A stretch of 64,000 bases of DNA, from contig NZ_JAHQYI010000001.1 in NCBI RefSeq assembly GCF_019061125.1, forward strand, positions 1,860,001 through 1,924,000. The letters are read 5' to 3'. Both the position numbers and the translations under genes were made by a program. Origin of the DNA: Microbacterium sp. NC79. GTDB taxonomy: Bacteria > Actinomycetota > Actinomycetes > Actinomycetales > Microbacteriaceae. Shown here one piece after another: positions 39,665 to 47,972 of this stretch (the stretch's first letter is position 1; each line of letters begins with the position of its first letter). The notes beneath the pieces are model-generated. The model worked only from the letters and a program-made list of their open reading frames with translations. It searched no databases and had not been told where the DNA came from.

Positions 39665-40486
39665 ATGACCCGCTTTGTGATTGTTCCGCAGTGGCAGGGC
39701 TCACCCTCCTCTCGCGCCATGGCGCTCGCCGATGGCGCTGAGGCGATCTCAGGTGACCTCCCCCGTGCGTCGGTGGTTCGCGTCAGCGTTCCCATTGAGG
39801 CTGGCGAGTCACTTGACAGTGGAGTCCTCCGCGCAAGCTCGCTACATAAGGTGCGCCGCAGCATCGCCGACGTGCTGGCGTCAGAGACTGACCGTTGTGT
39901 CCTCATCGGGGGTGACTGCAGCATTGCCGTCGCCGGTATCGACCACGTCTACCACCCAGATCTGGCAGTCATCTGGTTCGATGCGCATGCCGATTTGAAC
40001 TCCACCAGCACCTCCCCCTCCGGAGCGTTTGCCGGCATGGCGGCACGCGCGCTTCTCGGCGATGTGCCCGCAGAGCTTGCGCTCAGCGCCGAAAACCTCA
40101 CACCCGAGCGGCTCTTCGTTGCAGGCTCTCGAGCCTTGGACGATGAAGAGGCCACCTTCGTGGCCGAGTCTCCCGTTTCGCTCTTCTCCGTCGATGCGCT
40201 CCGCGAGCCGCAGACGCTTGTCGAAGCTGTCCGCGCGAGCGGCGCAAAACGCATTTATATCCATGTCGACCTCGACGTGCTGGATCCCGCTCACGTGACC
40301 GGGGTGCAGAACCCGATGCCCTTCGGTCTCGAGCCCACCGAACTCACCGCCACCATCGCCGCGCTTCGGGCCGCCTTTGACCTCTCCGGCGCCTCCCTTG
40401 CGGGCTTCGCACCCGCGACACCCGCGGCGGCCGTCGAAGACCTCGGAACCATCCTTCGCATTATTGGAGCGCTGGCAGCGGTATGA
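39665..40486 (+). CDS. Arginase/agmatinase family protein (ureohydrolase fold)
   Basis: The 273-residue protein has the ureohydrolase signature: FDAHADLN (metal-binding aspartates and histidine) and HVDLDVLDP. The usual GGDHS motif that gives the first histidine metal ligand appears as GGDCS here, so one metal site is altered. It could be an arginase, agmatinase, formimidoylglutamase or guanidinopropionase-like enzyme; substrate cannot be told. It overlaps by four bases (ATGA) the downstream HExxH protein. Confidence 0.82.
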   Translation: MTRFVIVPQWQGSPSSRAMALADGAEAISGDLPRASVVRVSVPIEAGESLDSGVLRASSLHKVRRSIADVLASETDRCVLIGGDCSIAVAGIDHVYHPDLAVIWFDAHADLNSTSTSPSGAFAGMAARALLGDVPAELALSAENLTPERLFVAGSRALDDEEATFVAESPVSLFSVDALREPQTLVEAVRASGAKRIYIHVDLDVLDPAHVTGVQNPMPFGLEPTELTATIAALRAAFDLSGASLAGFAPATPAAAVEDLGTILRIIGALAAV

Positions 40487-40938
40487 CCGACCACACCGAA
40501 CCGCACTGGAAATACGCCGCCGACCAGGCCGTCATCAAAGGTCGACGCATCGACCACCTCATCCCTCCGTTTCTCCTCGACACCCCCATCAGCCGCATCG
40601 GTTACTGGTGGGGTACGGCTGTCGGAATGACGTGGGGATTCCTGTGGAGCCGCGGAACCATCACGACGAGCGAAGGACTCTGGGTGTTCCGCGGGCTACC
40701 GGCGTGGGCGTTCCCGCGCGGCGGAGTCTGCGTCGGACGGTGTTTTCTGACCGGCCCTGCGGTTCCGTCGGCCGCCGTTCTCCGGCACGAACGTGTGCAC
40801 ATGCGTCAGTGGCAACGGTACGGATTTCTGATGCCGCTGCTGTACGCGCTTTCGGGCAGGAACGCGCTCACCAACCGATTTGAAATCGAGGCGGGGCTAG
40901 AAGACGGCAACTACGTGCCGCGGCATCACCGGGTGTGA
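40483..40938 (+). CDS. Hypothetical protein with HExxH motif
   Basis: I do not recognise a named family. The 151-residue protein has aromatic-rich segments (YWWGTAVGMTWGFLW) and an HExxH-like metal motif (LRHERVHMRQWQRYG, about residues 102-106), which resembles the zinc-binding helix of small metallopeptidases. A final acidic third ligand may be the glutamate in NRFEIEAGLEDG, consistent with the gluzincin or minigluzincin layout. The gene overlaps the arginase-family gene by four bases, so both are [12 protein letters not shown], and converges on the SIP-domain gene with a 13-bp overlap at the 3' ends. Confidence 0.65.
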   Translation: MTDHTEPHWKYAADQAVIKGRRIDHLIPPFLLDTPISRIGYWWGTAVGMTWGFLWSRGTITTSEGLWVFRGLPAWAFPRGGVCVGRCFLTGPAVPSAAVLRHERVHMRQWQRYGFLMPLLYALSGRNALTNRFEIEAGLEDGNYVPRHHRV

Positions 40939-41333
40939 ATGCGGTCAGCCCCGAGGCTGAGACCGATCGTCAGGTGACGCGCAATATGGTCAGCTGATGC
41001 CTCGTTGAGCAGATACACGCGATTGGTGTGGTCAGCATCGCACAGCATCTCGTTGGCCCAGGCGAGCGCGGCGCGGCCGGCAAGTTCGCCATGAGCGGCA
41101 TCTCGGGCGGAACGCTCGAGCCAGGTAACCGTCATCCGCGGGGGCAAATCAATCGACGCGACCTGAGACGCATCGGCAACCTCGATGAACACGCGGCCGG
41201 TGGCGCACATCGGCAGGGTGGCCGCGAGTATTTCGAGATCAAGCAGTGACGACTCATCAGCCGTAACCAAAACCTGTACACGCGCGGCACGAGCGGCTGC
41301 GCGGCGGGAAACACGGCGGATCTGGTTCGTCAT
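40926..41333 (-). CDS. SIP-domain (siderophore-interacting protein C-terminal) protein
   Basis: The 135-residue protein matches the C-terminal SIP domain of siderophore-interacting flavoproteins (ViuB-like): LVTADESSLLDLEILAATLP and RVFIEVADASQV are the NAD(P)-binding beta-alpha-beta block and ALAWANEM-type helix follows. The FAD-binding N-terminal domain is absent, so it cannot be a complete ferric-siderophore reductase by itself; it may act with a separate FAD protein. The strong iron box and TATACT -10 at the promoter show iron-controlled expression, agreeing with the family's role. It converges on the HExxH gene. Confidence 0.82.
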   Translation of the reverse strand: MTNQIRRVSRRAAARAARVQVLVTADESSLLDLEILAATLPMCATGRVFIEVADASQVASIDLPPRMTVTWLERSARDAAHGELAGRAALAWANEMLCDADHTNRVYLLNEASADHIARHLTIGLSLGADRIHTR

Positions 41334-41342
41334 AACACCATC

Positions 41343-41348
41343 AGTATA
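41343..41348 (-). promoter_or_regulatory. -10 box of the SIP-domain gene
   Basis: TATACT on the minus strand is followed by nine bases and the ATG at 41333, so the leader is a few bases at most. Confidence 0.5.
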
Positions 41349-41356
41349 CCTAAAAG

Positions 41357-41375
41357 ATAGGTATGCCTTACCTCA
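41357..41375 (-). promoter_or_regulatory. DtxR/IdeR-type iron box upstream of the SIP gene
   Basis: ATAGGTATGCCTTACCTCA matches the 19-bp DtxR/IdeR consensus TTAGGTTAGCCTAACCTAA at 14 of 19 positions and is itself an inverted repeat (AGGTA...TACCT). It covers the expected -35 region of the SIP promoter, so iron-loaded repressor would block it. The half-site ACCTA/TAGGT pattern also extends to 41346 (ATACCTA), which could bind a second dimer. Confidence 0.8.
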
Positions 41376-41414
41376 CTCGAGGAAATCTGCCCGCGCCCAC
41401 CCGCGGCACCCCCA

Positions 41415-42146
41415 CTATCGGATTGTTCGGGTTCCGCGGTCGACGAGAACGTCAACGAGTCCGGCGATTTCTTCGTCACTCAGTCCCTGCGCACGCAGGT
41501 AATCGGTTGGTGACCCAAATCGATTCGTGAGGTCAGTAAGCAGCCCCTGCATGATCCGGGCGGGCGACTGCGTGGCAAGCTCCACGATGTTCTGCGATTC
41601 GGGGTGCACCTTGCGCACGAGTTCGATCACGGCTCGATTGCGCTCTGCGGGGAGAAGCGATTCGGTACGGGCATAGTCAGCAATGATTGCCCGCTCGTCG
41701 ACCCCGGCGGCAGCGAGCGTCAATGCAACCGTCACTCCGGTGCGGTCTTTGCCCACCGTGCAGTGCACCAGCACCGGCTGATCCGCGAGCACACCGCGCA
41801 CCACATCGACGACCCGATCGGCGGAGTCATCGACGAGCGTTCGGTACATGTCAGTCAGCCCGAGGTTTTCCGTAAAGAAGGACGCAACGGAACCGGCAAA
41901 CAGGGGCACGCGCTGAATCGGAATGTCGCCGGCACGGCTGGGCTGCTTGCGCACCTCTTCGTCATCGCGCAGGTCAATAATGCGCTTCAGGCCGAGCGCA
42001 GCGAGATCTGTCTCACCTTCGGGCGTGACGGTGGCGAGGTTTCCAGAACGGAACAACACCCCGTGGCGCGTCGCACTCCCCGCCACCGGAAGGCCACCGG
42101 TATCGCGGAAATTGACCGTGCCGTGTACGAGTGATTCGGCCATCAT
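41415..42146 (-). CDS. Tyrosine-protein phosphatase (PtpB/DSP-like)
   Basis: The 243-residue protein carries the phosphatase P-loop VHCTVGKDRTG (CX5R), the N-terminal NFRDTGG motif and the general-acid region typical of the Tyr/Ser phosphatase PtpB family of actinobacteria (Y_phosphatase3). It dephosphorylates tyrosine or lipid phosphates; the natural substrate is unknown. There is no signal peptide. Its ATG overlaps the stop of the upstream AhpD-like gene by four bases. An 81-bp gap separates it from the divergent SIP iron box. Confidence 0.88.
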   Translation of the reverse strand: MMAESLVHGTVNFRDTGGLPVAGSATRHGVLFRSGNLATVTPEGETDLAALGLKRIIDLRDDEEVRKQPSRAGDIPIQRVPLFAGSVASFFTENLGLTDMYRTLVDDSADRVVDVVRGVLADQPVLVHCTVGKDRTGVTVALTLAAAGVDERAIIADYARTESLLPAERNRAVIELVRKVHPESQNIVELATQSPARIMQGLLTDLTNRFGSPTDYLRAQGLSDEEIAGLVDVLVDRGTRTIR

Positions 42147-42604
42147 GACTTCACCGGTACGGGGTAACGACCCGCGATCGCCACACGGTTGAAGGCATTA
42201 ATAGAGACCGCGGCCCACGAGAGTGCCGCATATTCCTTCTCGGTAAACACGGAACCAACCCGGTTGTACACGGCGTCAGGGATGCCGCCGTTATGGATGT
42301 AAGCAAAGGCCTCCGCGAGTTCCAGCGCCGCACACTCGCGCTCGGAGAACACTCCAGACTCACGCCACACCGGAATCTGACCAATCTCGTCGGGAGTCAC
42401 CCCCGCAGCGATAGCGGCCTCGACGTGAATTCGAACGCAGAACGCACAACCATTGATTTGTGATGTGTGCAGCATCAACAGCTCTTTGACGCGATCCTCA
42501 ATCCCGTTGTCCGCACAGATCTGAGAAACCGTAGACGAAAATGCGGCGAGGGCTTTGTAGGCGGCCGGCTCGGTCTTCGAAAGATGTACACGCGTCTCTG
42601 CCAT
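42143..42604 (-). CDS. Carboxymuconolactone decarboxylase / AhpD-like protein
   Basis: The 153-residue protein has the CMD/AhpD fold. A CxxC active site is visible as CAFCVRIH, with the neighbouring histidine (HVEAA), as in AhpD-type alkylhydroperoxidases. LLMLHTSQINGC is the family signature. These reduce peroxides with a thiol partner. It precedes the phosphatase gene with a four-base overlap. The promoter is of leaderless type. Confidence 0.88.
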   Translation of the reverse strand: MAETRVHLSKTEPAAYKALAAFSSTVSQICADNGIEDRVKELLMLHTSQINGCAFCVRIHVEAAIAAGVTPDEIGQIPVWRESGVFSERECAALELAEAFAYIHNGGIPDAVYNRVGSVFTEKEYAALSWAAVSINAFNRVAIAGRYPVPVKS

Positions 42605-42616
42605 ACCCCAACTCTA
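42605..42616 (-). promoter_or_regulatory. -10 box and leaderless start of the AhpD-like gene
   Basis: TAGAGT (42611-42616 on the minus strand) is followed by six bases and the ATG at 42604. The rest of the intergenic region up to 42813 is AT-richer than usual (42660-42800) and holds no further identifiable element. Confidence 0.5.
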
Positions 42617-42813
42617 CGACGCTCCGCCCTCACGAGGCGCTATTGATGGTTCCGAGGGGTGAAAATTCAAGGTGACAACTGGTTTCTTGTAAAAGTATTC
42701 ATAATGCGCAGCAATACGCGATTGTTTCTGTGCATTTTGCTTTTCGATTTCCGCGAGCACCGAAAACAGGTCGATAATTCAAACGATCCTATTACCGCCC
42801 CGAAAGGCACGCT

Positions 42814-43719
42814 GTGACGATCGAAGCAGTGAGTGAGTTTTCGTTTCTTGCCGGACAAGCACAGGCGCTTGGCGTTGACGCCGAGCCCATGACGCGCGTT
42901 GCCGTACCAGCTGGTGACGGCCGTACGGTCAGTGCCCTCAAGTACACCACCGACGAACCCATCGTCACCCTCCTCCACGGCGCGGGGCTTAACGCCCACA
43001 CGTGGGACGCGACCGTCCTGAGCATGGGCCTTCCCGCGCTCGCGATCGATCTTCCCGGTCACGGTGACAGCTCGTGGCGGGACGACGCAATGTATTCGCC
43101 GAGCAACCTCGCCGACGATGTCATCGTGGCGCTCGATGCGTTGACGAGCCGGCCGCAAATCTTGGTCGGACATTCGCTCGGCGGCCTGACCGCCGCCGCT
43201 ATCGCCGCGCGCCGCCCCGACCTCGTCGAGCGGATCGTTTTCGTCGACATTGTTCCGGCGCTCGATCCCCGGATGGGCCCCGCCGAGCTGCGGGCGTTCT
43301 ACTCGAAGCAAGACTTTGTGTCGCGCGATGAGGCTGTCGACTACGCCATGGGTTTCGGCATGGGCGGCGACCGGGAGGGCACCGCACGCGGCGTGCTTTT
43401 CAACACGCGCATCCGTGACGACGGCAGGGTGGAGTGGAAGCACCACTTCGCTCGACTCGCACTCACCATCCTGCCTGAGGGCGCTGCCGAAGGAACTCTC
43501 GTGCAGAACGAGCAGTCGTGGCAGAACTTTGAGGCGATTACTGCACCTATGACCCTCGTGCGCGGCGCCCACGGTTACATCGATGAGTCCGCCCTGCACA
43601 CATTCGCCCACCGTATTCCGCGCGCGGCCATCGAGACCCTCGACGCCGGTCACAACGTTCAAGAAACGCAGCCGGTGGCACTTGGCGCCATCATCGCCGC
43701 TACCACAGACACCGATTAG
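42814..43719 (+). CDS. Alpha/beta hydrolase
   Basis: The 301-residue serine hydrolase has the nucleophile elbow GHSLGG (about residue 115), the oxyanion LLHGAG and LPGHGDSSW blocks and a C-terminal histidine region (DAGHNVQETQ). The GTG start follows CGAAAGG. Substrate unknown. It lies 83 bp upstream of the dipeptide-type ABC transporter genes, so it may act on its import products, but it has no overlap with them, so separate regulation is possible. Confidence 0.85.
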   Translation: MTIEAVSEFSFLAGQAQALGVDAEPMTRVAVPAGDGRTVSALKYTTDEPIVTLLHGAGLNAHTWDATVLSMGLPALAIDLPGHGDSSWRDDAMYSPSNLADDVIVALDALTSRPQILVGHSLGGLTAAAIAARRPDLVERIVFVDIVPALDPRMGPAELRAFYSKQDFVSRDEAVDYAMGFGMGGDREGTARGVLFNTRIRDDGRVEWKHHFARLALTILPEGAAEGTLVQNEQSWQNFEAITAPMTLVRGAHGYIDESALHTFAHRIPRAAIETLDAGHNVQETQPVALGAIIAATTDTD

Positions 43720-43802
43720 CGGGCTCGGGGCCGCGCCAATGCGTGCGCAGCTTGCCCCGGTTCCGACATTCCCCCTTACCCTTATGTCCGGAAAGGACTG
43801 AC

Positions 43803-45326
43803 ATGTTCCGTCGCACCGCAGTGTTCGCCGGCCTCGCCGCTATCGCGCTCGCGCTCAGCGCTTGCGCACCGTCTGCCCCCGCCCAGCCGTCCCCTTCGGC
43901 GACCGGCCCCTCCGCCACCGGATCGCCTGTCGCCGATGGCGAACTGGTCGTTGGCCTCGTACTCGAACCCGACAACCTCGATATCCGTCACACGTCGGGT
44001 GCCGCGCTCGAGCAGATTCTCGTCGACAACATTTACCAGGGCCTCGTGACCCGCGACGAAGAGAACAAGATCATTCCGGCGCTGGCAACGGACTATACCG
44101 TCTCCCCCGATGGGCTGACGTACACGTTCACGCTGAACGAAGGCGTCGTCTTCCATGGCGGTCAGCCACTCACCTCGGCTGATGTCGTCGCGTCGTACAC
44201 CACGGTGAAGACAGACGCCACCGTGATCGGCAACCGCGAGTTCGCGAATGTCGCGACGGTGACCGCACCCGACGCGTCGACCGTTGTCATCACGCTGACG
44301 GAACCAGACATCAACTTCCTCTTTACGCTTACGACGCCTGCTGGTCTGGTTTTCTCTGCCGCAGACACCACCACGGATCTGAAGACGGCAGCCAACGGCA
44401 CCGGACCCTTCCTGTTCGACTCGTGGAAGCGCAAGGACAGCATTACGTTTAAGCGCAATGACGCCTACTGGAGCGATGCCGCGCAGCTCGCCGAGGTTAC
44501 CTTCGTCTACATTCCTGACTTCACCGCTGGCGTGAACGCGGCGACCACCGGCGACCTGGACGTACTCACCGCCGTTGACCCGAACCTCGCGGTGAACTTC
44601 GACGGCACCGACTTTGTCATCACGACGGGCAAGACCACTGACAAGGCGACGCTCGCGTTCAACAACAAGAAGGCTCCCCTCGATAACGTGAAGGTACGCG
44701 AGGCGCTGCGCATGGCGATCAACCACGAAGCAGTCATCACGGCTGTCGGTTCCGGCGTCGAGCAGTTCGGCCCCATCCCCGAGCTTGACCCCGGCTACGA
44801 AGACCTCTCGGACGTTGTCTCCTACGACCCTGAGGGCGCCAAGAAGCTTCTCGAAGAGGCCGGAGTCAAAGACCTCCAGCTCACGCTGACCATTCCGTCG
44901 TTCTACGGCACCACCGTCACCAAGCAGCTGGTCTCTGATTTCAATGCGATCGGCGTCACGCTCAAGATTGAGAACGTCGAGTTCCCCACGTGGCTCAACG
45001 ACGTGTACACCAACCACGACTACGACCTGAGCTTCGTGCTGCACGTCGAGCCGCGCGACTTCAGCAACTGGGCAAACCCCGACTACTACTTCGGTTACGA
45101 CAACAAGAAGGTGCAGCAGCTCTACGCTGACGCGCTCGCGACGACGGATGAGGCACAGTCCGAGAAGCTTCTCGCTGAGGCTGCTCGCATCGTCTCGGAA
45201 GACCACGCAGCCGACTGGCTGTACACCGGCGCAACGCTGACCGCACACCTGCCGAAGGTCACCGGCTTCCCGATGAACTCGGTTAACTCGCGTATCAACC
45301 TGGCGAACGTCGCAATCGTCGAGTGA
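43803..45326 (+). CDS. Peptide/nickel-type ABC transporter substrate-binding lipoprotein
   Basis: The 507-residue SBP family 5 (DppA/OppA-like) protein captures peptides or nickel-type ligands outside the cell. It starts with a lipoprotein signal peptide ending in LSAC (lipobox) followed by a Pro/Ala/Ser/Thr linker. Family blocks are PDGLTYTFTLNEGVVFHGG near residue 110 and VREALRMAINHEAVI around residue 300. The start is ATG 43803 with GGAAAGGA before it, not the longer ATG at 43743. The next gene begins inside its stop codon (GTGA), so the five genes form an operon. Confidence 0.92.
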   Translation: MFRRTAVFAGLAAIALALSACAPSAPAQPSPSATGPSATGSPVADGELVVGLVLEPDNLDIRHTSGAALEQILVDNIYQGLVTRDEENKIIPALATDYTVSPDGLTYTFTLNEGVVFHGGQPLTSADVVASYTTVKTDATVIGNREFANVATVTAPDASTVVITLTEPDINFLFTLTTPAGLVFSAADTTTDLKTAANGTGPFLFDSWKRKDSITFKRNDAYWSDAAQLAEVTFVYIPDFTAGVNAATTGDLDVLTAVDPNLAVNFDGTDFVITTGKTTDKATLAFNNKKAPLDNVKVREALRMAINHEAVITAVGSGVEQFGPIPELDPGYEDLSDVVSYDPEGAKKLLEEAGVKDLQLTLTIPSFYGTTVTKQLVSDFNAIGVTLKIENVEFPTWLNDVYTNHDYDLSFVLHVEPRDFSNWANPDYYFGYDNKKVQQLYADALATTDEAQSEKLLAEAARIVSEDHAADWLYTGATLTAHLPKVTGFPMNSVNSRINLANVAIVE

Positions 45327-46276
45327 TCCGATACATCCTGACACGATCAGCCCTCCTCACCGGAGGGCTGATCGTGGCGTCCCTACTGATCTTCCTAGCG
45401 TTGCGGGTGTTGCCAGGCGACGTCGCTCAGGTGATCGCGGGGGCAGAAGGAACACCCGAGCAGGTCGCGCAATTGCGCGAAGAGCTCGGTCTCAACGAAC
45501 CTCTCCCCGTGCAGTACTTCAGCTGGATCGGCGGGGTTGTGACGGGAGACATGGGCACCTCCCTCATCACCAACACCAAGGTCGTTGATGAACTGTTGGA
45601 AAAGGCCGAGGTCACGATTCCCCTGGGCCTGATGGCCATGGGCGTCGCCCTCGTTATTGCTGTGCCGCTGGGCATCCTCTCGGCGCTTCGTCGCAACAAG
45701 ATGAGCGGAACCGCGTTGAGCGTTGGCGCGCAGGGAGTCGCCGCCGTGCCGGTGATTTGGGCCGGCATGGTACTCATCCTGGTCTTCTCGTTATGGCTCG
45801 GCTGGTTCCGCGCGCAGGGGTTCCCCCGCGCGGGCTGGGAGAAGCCCGGTGATGCTTTTATGGCGCTTGTGCTGCCGGCAATCACCATTGGCATCGTCGA
45901 AGGTGCCGTGCTCATGCGGTTTGTGCGCAGCGCGACGCTTGACGCTGTCACGCGCGACTTCGTTCGCACGGCTGCGGCGAAGGGGCTCACGCGCACGCAG
46001 GCGCTCTTGCGTCACGGTCTGCCGAGCGTCGGACTCTCCATCATCACGGTGCTCGGCCTTCAGGTTGCAGGCATCGTCGTGGGCGCCGTCGTGATTGAGA
46101 AGCTTTTCAACCTGCCAGGGATCGGTCGCATGCTCATTGATGATGTGGGTGCCCGTGACCTGCCCCTCGTTCAGGGCGAGCTACTCGTGCTCACCGCGGT
46201 CGTCCTCCTCATCGGCTTCGCGGTTGATATCGTCCACCGCATCCTCGACCCACGGCTTCGGGAGGCGAGCGAATGA
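45323..46276 (+). CDS. ABC transporter permease, DppB/OppB family
   Basis: The 317-residue polytopic permease has the GxxxxGxGG-type start of DppB proteins (RYILTRSALLTGGLIVASLLIF) and the EAA loop (AAAKGLTRTQALLRHGLPS), where it contacts the ATPases. About six transmembrane helices are visible. GTG 45323 overlaps the preceding stop. It partners with the next gene to make the membrane channel. Confidence 0.92.
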   Translation: MIRYILTRSALLTGGLIVASLLIFLALRVLPGDVAQVIAGAEGTPEQVAQLREELGLNEPLPVQYFSWIGGVVTGDMGTSLITNTKVVDELLEKAEVTIPLGLMAMGVALVIAVPLGILSALRRNKMSGTALSVGAQGVAAVPVIWAGMVLILVFSLWLGWFRAQGFPRAGWEKPGDAFMALVLPAITIGIVEGAVLMRFVRSATLDAVTRDFVRTAAAKGLTRTQALLRHGLPSVGLSIITVLGLQVAGIVVGAVVIEKLFNLPGIGRMLIDDVGARDLPLVQGELLVLTAVVLLIGFAVDIVHRILDPRLREASE

Positions 46277-47160
46277 GCACGCAACGCACCGGGTGGTTCC
46301 GCCCGCTCTGGCGTTCTGCCACCGGAAAGTTCGGCCTCATCGTGGTTACGATCGTCGTTCTCACGGCGCTTGTCTCGCTATTTTGGACTCCTTTCCCCGC
46401 CGAGCTTGCCAACGTCGATGACCGTTGGCTCGGCCCCGGCTGGCCGCACATTCTCGGCACCGATAACGGCGGGCGAGACATGCTCACCCACATCATGCTG
46501 GGCGCGCGCACCACGGTTGTCGTTGCCGTCGGCGCTGCCGTCATCTCGACGATTATCGGCATTGCGCTCGCCTGCCTTGCCACACTGACAACTCGCCTGA
46601 TGCGCGAAGCCATGGCAACACTCATCGATGTGCTGCTGGCATTTCCGGTTTTGATCATCGCCGCGATGTTGGCGTCGATCGCCGGGCAGTCACTGTGGGT
46701 CGTCGTCTTTGCCGTTGGCATCGGCTTCGGCGTCAACATGGCGCGCGTCACCCGTCCAGAACTTCGCCGCGTGCTCTCCAGCGACTATGTGCTCGCCGGT
46801 AAGGCGGCAGGACTCACCACCACGCAAAACGTACTCAGGCACGTGCTGCCCAACATCGCACCGGTGTATATCGTGCAGCTGTCATGGTCGATGGGCGTCG
46901 CCGTGCTTGCCGAGGCTGGGCTCAGCTACATCGGGTTCGGGGCTTCGGCCAACGACCCTTCGTGGGGACGTCTCCTCGCCGAAACACAAGCTTTCATCAA
47001 CATTCACCCGCTCGCCGTGATTTGGCCGGGCTTGGCGATCTCGCTTACCGTGCTCGCCCTGAACCTGCTCGGAGACAAGTTGCGTGAGACCACCGATCCC
47101 ACCCTCAGCCGTCGCATGGTTAAGAGCATGCCCGCCCCGATGCCGACGGTGACCGCATGA
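46273..47160 (+). CDS. ABC transporter permease, DppC/OppC family
   Basis: The 295-residue second permease has the DppC-type N-terminal extension and the LGTDNGGRDML motif (family signature LGTDxxGRD), plus the EAA loop (AGKAAGLTTTQNVLRHVLPN). ATGA overlaps with both neighbours show tight [13 protein letters not shown] coupling. The C-terminal 25 residues are variable. Confidence 0.92.
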   Translation: MSTQRTGWFRPLWRSATGKFGLIVVTIVVLTALVSLFWTPFPAELANVDDRWLGPGWPHILGTDNGGRDMLTHIMLGARTTVVVAVGAAVISTIIGIALACLATLTTRLMREAMATLIDVLLAFPVLIIAAMLASIAGQSLWVVVFAVGIGFGVNMARVTRPELRRVLSSDYVLAGKAAGLTTTQNVLRHVLPNIAPVYIVQLSWSMGVAVLAEAGLSYIGFGASANDPSWGRLLAETQAFINIHPLAVIWPGLAISLTVLALNLLGDKLRETTDPTLSRRMVKSMPAPMPTVTA

Positions 47161-47972
47161 GCCTCATCGTCAAGAACCTCCACGTCGAGATCCACGGCAA
47201 GACCGTGATCGAAGACATTAGTTTTGAGGTGCCAGATGGTGCCCGCGTCGGTCTCATTGGCGAATCCGGCTCAGGTAAATCGCTCACCGCCCTCGCTATT
47301 CTCGGCCTGCTGCCCGATGGTTCCGAAGTCTCAGGCAGCATCACGTGGAATGGCACCGAGCTGATCGGCATGTCTGATCGCAAACTCGCTGAACTTCGCG
47401 GCGACGAGATCGGCATCGTTTTCCAAGAGCCGCAGACCGCACTCAACCCGATTCGCACCCTGGGCCGACAAATCGCCGAGTCAATCCGTATTCACGAAAA
47501 CGTGACGCGTAGCGAAGCAAAGTCCCGCGCCCTCGCCGAGGCGATCCGTGTCAAGCTGCCCGACCCGGAACGCATCGTGAAGCGGTATCCGCACCAGGTC
47601 TCTGGCGGCCAACGCCAACGAGCCGCCATCGCGATGGCGCTCGCGTGCCGCCCCAAACTTCTCATCGCCGATGAGCCGACAACGGCGCTGGACGTCACCA
47701 TCCAGGCGGACATCCTCACGCTCCTGCGCTCCCTCGTCGCCGACGACGGCATGTCGCTCGTGTTCATTACCCACGACCTCGCGGTGCTCAGCCAGGTCGC
47801 CACGCATGGCGTCGTGCTGGAACACGGTCGCGTGATTGAGCATGGCCCGTTGACGGCACTGCTGACCGCACCGCAGTCCCCCATTACGCAGGGCCTCTTG
47901 CGCGATGCGCAGGCCACCCTGTGGCGGGCACCGGATGGAACCGTGGCCGATGCGACGGGAGGGGCGGCATGA
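47157..47972 (+). CDS. ABC transporter ATP-binding protein, DppD/OppD type
   Basis: The 271-residue ATPase has Walker A GESGSGKS, the signature motif SGGQRQR, Walker B LLIADEPTTALD and the Q-loop FQEPQTALNP. It drives the peptide permease. The gene overlaps by four bases the next ATPase gene. It lacks the long C-terminal oligopeptide-type extension (CX8CX7C-like) of some DppD proteins, so its length is short for the family. Confidence 0.9.
   Translation: MSLIVKNLHVEIHGKTVIEDISFEVPDGARVGLIGESGSGKSLTALAILGLLPDGSEVSGSITWNGTELIGMSDRKLAELRGDEIGIVFQEPQTALNPIRTLGRQIAESIRIHENVTRSEAKSRALAEAIRVKLPDPERIVKRYPHQVSGGQRQRAAIAMALACRPKLLIADEPTTALDVTIQADILTLLRSLVADDGMSLVFITHDLAVLSQVATHGVVLEHGRVIEHGPLTALLTAPQSPITQGLLRDAQATLWRAPDGTVADATGGAA

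Noticed and set aside
43782..45344. 520-residue open frame opposite the substrate-binding protein gene
   Set aside because: It covers the real lipoprotein gene, which has signal peptide, motifs and operon context.
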